Positions 32,220 to 37,099 of a stretch of DNA of 37,099 nt are shown here, piece by piece. Where the stretch lies: contig CAYPMO010000037.1 of NCBI GenBank assembly GCA_964412015.1, positions 1-37,099 of the forward strand, read 5' to 3'. The notes under the pieces were generated by a model. It did not search any database, had not been told where the DNA came from, and saw nothing but the letters and a program-made list of their open reading frames with translations. The stretch's first letter is position 1. Every line of letters begins with the position of its first letter. Made by a program: the position numbers and the translations under genes. The stretch is from SZUA-318 sp964412015. GTDB lineage: Bacteria; Gemmatimonadota; Gemmatimonadetes; Longimicrobiales; Gaopeijiaceae.

Positions 32220-32551
32220 CCGAGGCGCTCCGGGTCGAGCTCGAGGCCGTCCCAGAGGCCCACGAGGAGCGCCTGCGACGCGGCGAGCGCCTCCACGCCG
32301 CTCCGCTCCGCGGTGAAGTAGCGCTTGGCGCGCCCCCCTCGTTGCGGCGTGGGGTCTCCGATCCGACTGGTCACGTACCCACGCCTCTCCAGGCGGTCGA
32401 GCGCGGCGTAGACCGACCCGATGGCCACGTCTCGGCCCGTTCGCTGCGCGAGCTCTTCGGAGATCCGCATCCCATAGGACTGGTCGCCCAGGCGGAGGAT
32501 GATCAGGAGCACGAGGTGCTCCATCTCGCCGAGAGGCTGATTTCGGTTCAT
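32216..32551 (-). CDS. PadR-family transcriptional regulator (second)
   Basis: The 111-residue protein has the PadR winged helix: NQPLGEMEHLVLLIILRLGDQSYGMRISEELAQRTGRDVAIGSVYAALDRLERRGYVTSR, then GGRAKRYFTAERSGVEALAAS. The 'IGSVYAALDRLERRGYV' recognition and wing region is typical. It differs from the first PadR in sequence and helix lengths, so the two should recognise different DNA sites. It overlaps the ADOP permease start by 4 nt (GTGA). The predicted promoter places the transcript start at the A of the ATG itself, so the mRNA may be leaderless. Confidence 0.92.
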   Translation of the reverse strand: MNRNQPLGEMEHLVLLIILRLGDQSYGMRISEELAQRTGRDVAIGSVYAALDRLERRGYVTSRIGDPTPQRGGRAKRYFTAERSGVEALAASQALLVGLWDGLELDPERLG

Positions 32552-32557
32552 GCGCCT

Positions 32558-32585
32558 ATTTTATCGTGTCAATGGAATAAATCAA
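32558..32585 (-). promoter_or_regulatory. Promoter of the second PadR-ADOP operon (leaderless)
   Basis: On the minus strand TTGATT (plus 32580-32585) and TAAAAT (32558-32563) are 16 nt apart. Only six bases separate the -10 box from the ATG at 32551, so transcription would begin at about the first base of the start codon. No ribosome site is present in those six bases. Confidence 0.55.
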
Positions 32586-32651
32586 GTGGCGCGCCTCACG
32601 GCTCAACGGCCCGTTGGCACGATGCGGGGTGAGGGGCTGAGCTCTTCCGCG

Positions 32652-33911
32652 TCAGCCGACCGGAGTCCACAACCGATCGGCTGGCAATACGTGGATCCGC
32701 TCCTCCACGGTGTACGCCCGTTGGCCGGTATGGAGGACGACACCCGCAGCGAAGGCATCACCGAGCTCGTCCCTCAGGATCCTCAACCCCGTGAGATCCT
32801 TGTCCAGCACGCGACTCCCGGCCTTCACCTCGAGCCCGATGATGTCGCCGTCGTCTCGTTCGACGACCAAATCGACTTCGGCACCGTCGTGGGTCCGCCA
32901 ATGACCGCAACCGGCGATTCCATCCATCCAAGAAACCTGCTTCAGGACTTCCGAGACCACGAACGTCTCGAACACGTGTCCGAACTCCTGCAGGCTCGTG
33001 GGCTCACGGCGAGCAAGCTTGCTCGGGGAAAGCCGAAGGAGCCGGGCCGCCAGCCCCGAATCGACCACGTGGATCTTGGGGGTGGCAACCGTCCGGGCCC
33101 TCAGGGACTTCCCCCATGCGGGAAGGCGATGCACGAGGAAGATCGCCTCCAGTAGCTTCGTGTATTTCTCGGCGGTGTCGGCCTTCAGTCCCACGCTCTC
33201 ACCGGCCGCGGCCATGTTCAGCATCTGCGCCGTCTGTCCGGCGAGACGGCTCAGAAGCCTGGGTAGAGCCTGCCTCCGGCGGATCTTCGACAGGTCGGAG
33301 ACATCTCGCTCGAGGCTCAAGGTGATGTAGTTGTCGAACCACCGATTGCGGGCGGTGTCGCTGCGGCCCACCGCGATCGGTAACCCACCGGTGGTCACCC
33401 GCCTGATGTATTCCTCGCGGCTCGTCTGCGAGGGGTGGGGAGTGACCAGCGCGGATGCGTTTCCGAACAGGGTCTCGACGGTGTTCTCGCGAAATCCGTC
33501 GATCTCTCCCTGAGAAAACGGATATACCGTGACAAGGTGCAACCTTCCGGTCAGCGCCTGGGCGGCCGCCGGCAGCGCGTCGTGCCGGGTGGAGCCGGTG
33601 ATGATGAAGCGACCCGGCGAACCGTCTCGGTTCAGCTCCGCCTTGATGGCATCGAGAACGCTGGGCACGTGCTGGTACTCATCGATGCAGACCGGCGGCG
33701 GCCCCGACACGAACGTCGCGGGGTCCGTTGCCACCGCCTCTCTCATGGCCGGGTCGTCCAGGTCGACGACATGGACGCCTTCGGATGCTGCGATGGCCCG
33801 CAGGAGGGTTGTCTTTCCGACGGCTCTCGGGCCCTGCAACGCGACCACGGGCTCCTCTCTGGAGAGAGACTCCACAACGGCCGCGATTCGGCGGGGGATG
33901 ATAGCTGGCAT
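32652..33911 (-). CDS. AAA+ ATPase with DUF4143 domain
   Basis: The 419-residue protein has an N-terminal AAA_14 domain with Walker A GPRAVGKTT at residues 27-35, Walker B VCIDE at 74-78 followed by YQHVP, and sensor-like ITGS. A DUF4143 domain occupies the second half (LSLERDVSDLSKIRRRQALPRLLSRLAGQTAQMLN..., VDSGLAARLL, EFGHVFETFVVSEVLKQ). Near the end GAEVDLVVERDDGDIIGLEVKAG has the D...E-x-K pattern of a PD-(D/E)xK-like fold, as usual for the family. I use the ATG at 33911 because AGAGGG lies about 8 nt upstream; an in-frame start at 33950 would fall in the promoter palindrome. These ATPases are widespread, often patchily distributed, and their role is unknown. Confidence 0.9.
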   Translation of the reverse strand: MPAIIPRRIAAVVESLSREEPVVALQGPRAVGKTTLLRAIAASEGVHVVDLDDPAMREAVATDPATFVSGPPPVCIDEYQHVPSVLDAIKAELNRDGSPGRFIITGSTRHDALPAAAQALTGRLHLVTVYPFSQGEIDGFRENTVETLFGNASALVTPHPSQTSREEYIRRVTTGGLPIAVGRSDTARNRWFDNYITLSLERDVSDLSKIRRRQALPRLLSRLAGQTAQMLNMAAAGESVGLKADTAEKYTKLLEAIFLVHRLPAWGKSLRARTVATPKIHVVDSGLAARLLRLSPSKLARREPTSLQEFGHVFETFVVSEVLKQVSWMDGIAGCGHWRTHDGAEVDLVVERDDGDIIGLEVKAGSRVLDKDLTGLRILRDELGDAFAAGVVLHTGQRAYTVEERIHVLPADRLWTPVG

Positions 33912-33939
33912 CGTCTCGACCCTCTTCCCAGTGCGTATA

Positions 33940-34002
33940 CCAATCGGCAATTGGAGACAATTTACGCCGGGATCTAGAGGGCGTCAACGCCGGAAATTGG
34001 AG
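33940..34002. repeat. Repeated AATTGGAG boxes and inverted repeats around the DUF4143 promoter
   Basis: AATTGGAG occurs at 33949-33956 and again at 33995-34002, on either side of the promoter. AATTG-GAGA-CAATT (33949-33962) is a perfect inverted repeat that overlaps the -10 box, and CCAAT-CGGCA-ATTGG (33940-33954) is another within the predicted leader. ACGCCGG is also repeated (33964-33970, 33987-33993). This looks like a two-site operator; the binding protein is unknown. Confidence 0.55.
33959..33987 (-). promoter_or_regulatory. Promoter of the DUF4143 ATPase gene
   Basis: On the minus strand TTGACG (plus 33982-33987) and TAAATT (33959-33964) are exactly 17 nt apart, a strong sigma-70-type match. 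The start point near 33952 gives a leader of about 40 nt before the ATG at 33911. Confidence 0.65.
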
Positions 34003-34072
34003 GCCCGCTACGTCGGTGACCTGAGCTTCTAACGCCGTGTCAGAAGGTCCGAGAAACCACCGTGACGGCCGG

Positions 34073-35809
34073 TCAGCGCCCTCCCCCCGCCGGCCGGCTG
34101 TAGACCACCTCCCCGCCGATGACGGTCATGTCGGGCTTGATCTTCCAGAGGTCCTGGGCGGGGACGGTCATGTAGTCCACCGGAATCACCACGAAGTCCG
34201 CCAGCTTCCCGACCTCGATGGAGCCCAGGATGTCCTCGGCGAACATGGCGTAGGCGGCCTCGATGGTGGCGGCCCGGAGGGCCTCCTCCCGGGTCATGGC
34301 CTGCTCCGGGATCCATCCGCCCGAGGGGTGGTTGTTCCGGTCCTGCCGGGTGACGGCGGCGTGGAGGGTGTAGAAGGGATTGTACGGCGACACGGAGTAG
34401 TCCGTCCCCGTGGCCACGTGCACGCCCAGGTCGATGAGGTCGCTCCAGATGTAGGCGTACCTCAGCCGCTCGGGCCCGATGCGGGCCTCGGCGAAGTTCA
34501 TGTCCTCGGTGGCGTGGAGCGGCTGCATGGAGGCGATGATCCCCAGCTCCTTCAGCCTGGGAACGTCCTCCGGAACGAACACCTGGGCGTGCTCCAGGGC
34601 GAAGCGGGCATCCCCGCCGCTGGTACCGGTGGCCTTCAGGGCCCGTTCGAAGGCGTTGATGGTGGCGTGATTGGCCCCGTCGCCGATGCAGTGGACCCTC
34701 AGGTTGAAGCCCATGGGGAGGAGCTCGGTCCCGAGCCGAGCCAGCTCGTCCTCGCCCGTCCGTGCCTCGCCGAAGTACCCGGGGTAGTCGCTGTACTCCT
34801 CCATGAAGAGGGCCCCCCGTGACCCCAGGGCTCCGTCGGCGAACTGCTTCACGGACCGGACGAAGTACTCGTTGTCATGGTTCAGGGGCTTGCCCAGCCG
34901 CCTCGCCGCGCTGGGGTGCACCATCTCGTTGATGCGGATCCGGAGAAGGCCCACCTCGTAGAGCTTGAGCCGGCGCTGGACCTCGTCGTAGTCCGTCATG
35001 CTGGCTCCGTGGATCGTGGTGAGGCCGCTGGCGATGGCCAGCTGGGTGCCCTCCACCAAGTTGCGGCTCACCTCGTAGTCGGTGAGGGGGGGCAGGGGAG
35101 GGATGAGACGGGTGAGCTCGGGAGGGGCGCGCTCCACGAACTCGCCCGTGGGCTCGCCGTTCTCGTCCTTCTTGATGTGGCCCCCCTCGGGATCCGGCGT
35201 GTCCCGGGTGATGCCCGCCAGCTCGAGGGCCTTGCTGTTGGCACCGCTCCCGTGGGTGTACCGGCTGATGTAGACGGGGTTGTCGGGGGCCGCCGCGTCG
35301 AGGAGCTCCTTGCGGAACACCGGAGGGTCCCAGACGTCCGACATCCAGCCGCTCAGGACGATCCACCGGGGCTCCGGGCCCGGGCGCATCCCCTCTCCCG
35401 TGGCCAGCGCGCGCCGGATCACCTCCTGCATCCGCTCCACCGAGGCCCACTCGCCGATCCCCGTGCGGATGTCCGGGACCTGGGGATAGAGCTCCCTCTC
35501 CCCGTAGCGGATGTGGACGTGGGCGTCGTGCAGACCCGGGATGACGCTCTTCCGGGTCAGGTCCACGACGAAGGTGTTGGGACCGATGTGGGCCTGGACG
35601 CCGGCCACGTCCCCCACGTAGAGGAACGTCCCGTCCTTCACCGCCATGGCCGAGGCGGTGCTGAAGGTCTCGTCCACGGTGTAGATGGTGGCGTTGACGT
35701 AGGCCCGGTCGGCCGCCTGGGCGTGGCCGGTCCCGCTCGTCGCCAGGATCCCGGCGAACGCCAGGACGCCTGCGGACACGGAGCTGAAACCCCTCCTGGA
35801 AGCGCTCAT
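34073..35809 (-). CDS. Secreted YtcJ-like amidohydrolase
   Basis: The 578-residue protein has a signal sequence with an SRRGFSS start (Tat-like twin arginine but not a full motif) and cleavage near GHAQA. The amidohydrolase-3/YtcJ features are in order: N-terminal strand set 'YVNATIYTVDETFSTASAMAVKDG', IPGLHDAHVH with metal ligands His97 and His99, FADGALGSRGALF near 310, RVHCIGDGANHATINAFE near 365, FALEHAQV, and ATGTDYSVSPYNPFYTLHAAVTR near 480, then the closing LADFVVIPVDY. These enzymes hydrolyse amides or esters with a metal in a TIM barrel; substrates vary and cannot be assigned. AAGGAG 8 nt before the ATG at 35809 fixes the start. The signal suggests it acts in the periplasm, unlike many cytosolic relatives. 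Confidence 0.92.
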   Translation of the reverse strand: MSASRRGFSSVSAGVLAFAGILATSGTGHAQAADRAYVNATIYTVDETFSTASAMAVKDGTFLYVGDVAGVQAHIGPNTFVVDLTRKSVIPGLHDAHVHIRYGERELYPQVPDIRTGIGEWASVERMQEVIRRALATGEGMRPGPEPRWIVLSGWMSDVWDPPVFRKELLDAAAPDNPVYISRYTHGSGANSKALELAGITRDTPDPEGGHIKKDENGEPTGEFVERAPPELTRLIPPLPPLTDYEVSRNLVEGTQLAIASGLTTIHGASMTDYDEVQRRLKLYEVGLLRIRINEMVHPSAARRLGKPLNHDNEYFVRSVKQFADGALGSRGALFMEEYSDYPGYFGEARTGEDELARLGTELLPMGFNLRVHCIGDGANHATINAFERALKATGTSGGDARFALEHAQVFVPEDVPRLKELGIIASMQPLHATEDMNFAEARIGPERLRYAYIWSDLIDLGVHVATGTDYSVSPYNPFYTLHAAVTRQDRNNHPSGGWIPEQAMTREEALRAATIEAAYAMFAEDILGSIEVGKLADFVVIPVDYMTVPAQDLWKIKPDMTVIGGEVVYSRPAGGGR

Positions 35810-35848
35810 CTCATGTTCTCCTTGGCCGTGTTGGGTCTCGCTTCCGGA

Positions 35849-35877
35849 CAGATAGGCTCCCCCTGGGGGTCGGGCAA
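35849..35877 (-). promoter_or_regulatory. Promoter of the amidohydrolase gene with palindromic spacer
   Basis: On the minus strand TTGCCC (plus 35872-35877) and TATCTG (35849-35854) are 17 nt apart, with the start point about 33 nt before the ATG. The spacer holds a CCCCC/GGGGG inverted repeat (35859-35869) that could be an operator or chance. Confidence 0.5.
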
Positions 35878-35964
35878 GAAGGGAAGGGGCCTCGTAGGGC
35901 TATATTGACCTGGGCATCCGCCCTTTCCGTCCCTCGACCTCCCAGCCGAGCAAGAGCGTCCCCG

Positions 35965-36945
35965 ATGCAGCCCGTTTCCCACCGGTTTGTCCGTGTCCGA
36001 CCTTCCTTTCCACCCTTCCTCCTCCTCGCAACCCTGGGCGGCGCCTGGCTCGTGGGGTGTGGTGAGGCCATCGGCCCCGCCGACGGGCTCGAGGAATACG
36101 ACCTCGGGGACATGGAGGTCATCGAGCGCGATCCTCCCACGCCCAGCGACGTCGCCCGGATCTTCGACACCCTGCCGCCCCTGGTGATGGGGTCGGAGGA
36201 CGGCCCCAACATCCGCCGGATCAAGGGCAGGGTGCAGTCCATCCTCGACAACATGAAGCAGACGGCGTACGTCCACGACAGCGGCAAGGTTCTGAACGAG
36301 TCGAAGGGAATCTACAAGTACGACTGCTCGGGGTTCGTGGGCGAGTTCGTCCTGAAGGACACGCTGCCGGTCCACTACGACAGGCTCCTCGCCGGTGCCC
36401 AGCAATACCACAAGGGCGTCTACCGCGACGGCCACTGGGAGGGTGCCGACGCCCGACGCCCACGCGCCTGGGGTTTCTACGACTACTTCGATTCCCTGCG
36501 CATCCACGCGCCGGACAATCCCGACTGGTACGTCTTCCGAACGCTGAAGAACCTCAGGCCCGGGGACATCATCGTCGCCCGGTACGCCGACGGCTGGCGG
36601 GATCAGCGGAAGGATCGGAAGCTCGACGCGTCCACGGGGCACGTGATGATCGCGTGGGACGTCCACACGATTCTGAACATCGGGCACACGGACCACCGCA
36701 AGATCAAGGTGGTGGACTCGTCCTCCAGCGGTCACGACGACGACACCCGCGACACGACGAGCGACGGCGTGAGCGGGAGCGACGGCATCGGTATGGGAGA
36801 CATGGTCTACACCGCCGACGACAACGGACATGTGGACGGCTACTACTGGAGCAAGAACATTGAGGGCAAGTGGTACAGTCGTTGGTCCGGGGCGTACTCG
36901 TACCACGCACGACTCGAGGGCGTGCTGTTCGCCAGGGCCCGGTAG
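35965..36945 (+). CDS. NlpC/P60-like lipoprotein (putative cysteine amidase/peptidase)
   Basis: From the ATG at 35965 the protein has 326 residues. A basic N-terminus and a hydrophobic stretch end in LVGC, a perfect lipobox with Cys32 as the lipidated residue. YDCSGFVGEF (119-128) matches the NlpC/P60 nucleophile motif (DCSGFV, Cys121). LRPGDIIVARY (about 197-207) matches the usual PGD strand, and STGHVMIAWD (about 223-232) supplies the catalytic-type His226. After this comes an Asp/Ser/Thr-rich stretch (about 251-275) before the final strands. The protein likely cleaves peptidoglycan stem peptides or another amide at the membrane surface. An in-frame TTG at 35905 would precede the lipoprotein signal and is unlikely. 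The long Asp/Ser segment is unusual for the family. It is divergent from the amidohydrolase gene. Confidence 0.75.
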   Translation: MQPVSHRFVRVRPSFPPFLLLATLGGAWLVGCGEAIGPADGLEEYDLGDMEVIERDPPTPSDVARIFDTLPPLVMGSEDGPNIRRIKGRVQSILDNMKQTAYVHDSGKVLNESKGIYKYDCSGFVGEFVLKDTLPVHYDRLLAGAQQYHKGVYRDGHWEGADARRPRAWGFYDYFDSLRIHAPDNPDWYVFRTLKNLRPGDIIVARYADGWRDQRKDRKLDASTGHVMIAWDVHTILNIGHTDHRKIKVVDSSSSGHDDDTRDTTSDGVSGSDGIGMGDMVYTADDNGHVDGYYWSKNIEGKWYSRWSGAYSYHARLEGVLFARAR

Positions 36946-37099
36946 GGGTAGCCCAGCCCGGCCCCGCCAACCGCGGTGGATCCGGCGGGTGAGCTTCGCA
37001 GAGCCGGCGGAAACCACATTGGGTCTTCGGGAGGATCGGGGGGTGTCAGGTCTTCTGTGTAAATAACCTCGACATCAAACGGGCATCCGTCCCTCGAAG

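Noticed and set aside
34877..37017. Long antisense frames over the amidohydrolase and the NlpC/P60-like gene
   Set aside because: Both overlapped genes have signal sequences and catalytic motifs in the chosen frames. The antisense frames have none.
1..37099. CRISPR array, tRNA, rRNA, insertion sequence or prophage
   Set aside because: I saw no regularly spaced repeats, cloverleaf-like gene, transposase, integrase or phage structural motif on either strand by eye. A covariance-model scan would be needed for small RNAs.

Overview
The window is GC-rich bacterial DNA, densely coding on both strands, with genes typical of an environmental Gram-negative bacterium. Two orphan 'duplicated' MacB/FtsX-like permeases, each paired with a PadR regulator, sit alongside a BNR/VPS10-type propeller protein, two DUF5916 proteins, a secreted S9 peptidase and a secreted amidohydrolase. 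This mix is best known from Gemmatimonadota and Acidobacteriota. Gemmatimonadota is my inference; no rRNA, tRNA or ribosomal gene is present to confirm it. A 10-N assembly gap at 24657-24666 suggests a draft or metagenomic scaffold.

Layout. 1-281: tail of a nucleotidyltransferase-like gene cut by the window edge. 397-1983: an orphan TolC-like outer-membrane protein. 2093-4891: a secreted 11-motif BNR propeller protein. 4934-16336: a long rightward array that starts at a recognisable promoter and perfect palindromic operator. It encodes a TetR regulator, TolC, ABC ATPase, FtsX-type permease and HlyD-type adaptor (a complete tripartite ABC exporter with 4-nt or near-zero junctions), then a DUF5916 barrel protein and an S9 peptidase. 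16416-20443, leftward: PadR, ADOP-type permease and a membrane protein with an Lcl/DUF1566-like domain, as one tight operon. 20678-24649: three PurM/AIR-synthase-superfamily enzymes (PurL-like, PurM-like, HypE-like) with a small opposed lipoprotein gene between the second and third. 24657-24666: assembly gap. 24667-26004: OprB-type porin, truncated by the gap. 26078-28801: second DUF5916 protein. 28901-32551, leftward: PadR, second ADOP permease and a divergent signal peptidase II-like protein. 32652-33911: AAA+/DUF4143 ATPase with a promoter flanked by repeated AATTGGAG boxes. 34073-35809: YtcJ-like amidohydrolase. 35965-36945: NlpC/P60-like lipoprotein.

The window mainly concerns the cell envelope: export, outer-membrane barrels, peptide and amide hydrolysis outside the cytoplasm, and two PadR-controlled permease modules. 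The AIR-synthase trio does not fit that theme. Its PurL-like member keeps the PurL scaffold but has a CSPC sequence in place of the catalytic-motif NHPS, plus a four-cysteine C-x5-C-x-C-x2-C segment. The PurM-like member has altered versions of several PurM motifs, and the HypE-like member lacks the C-terminal cysteine tail of true HypE. No purine or hydrogenase genes are nearby. This trio is my best candidate for an undescribed pathway. No CRISPR array, tRNA, rRNA, prophage or insertion sequence was seen, and no stretch over about 300 bases lacks a gene.
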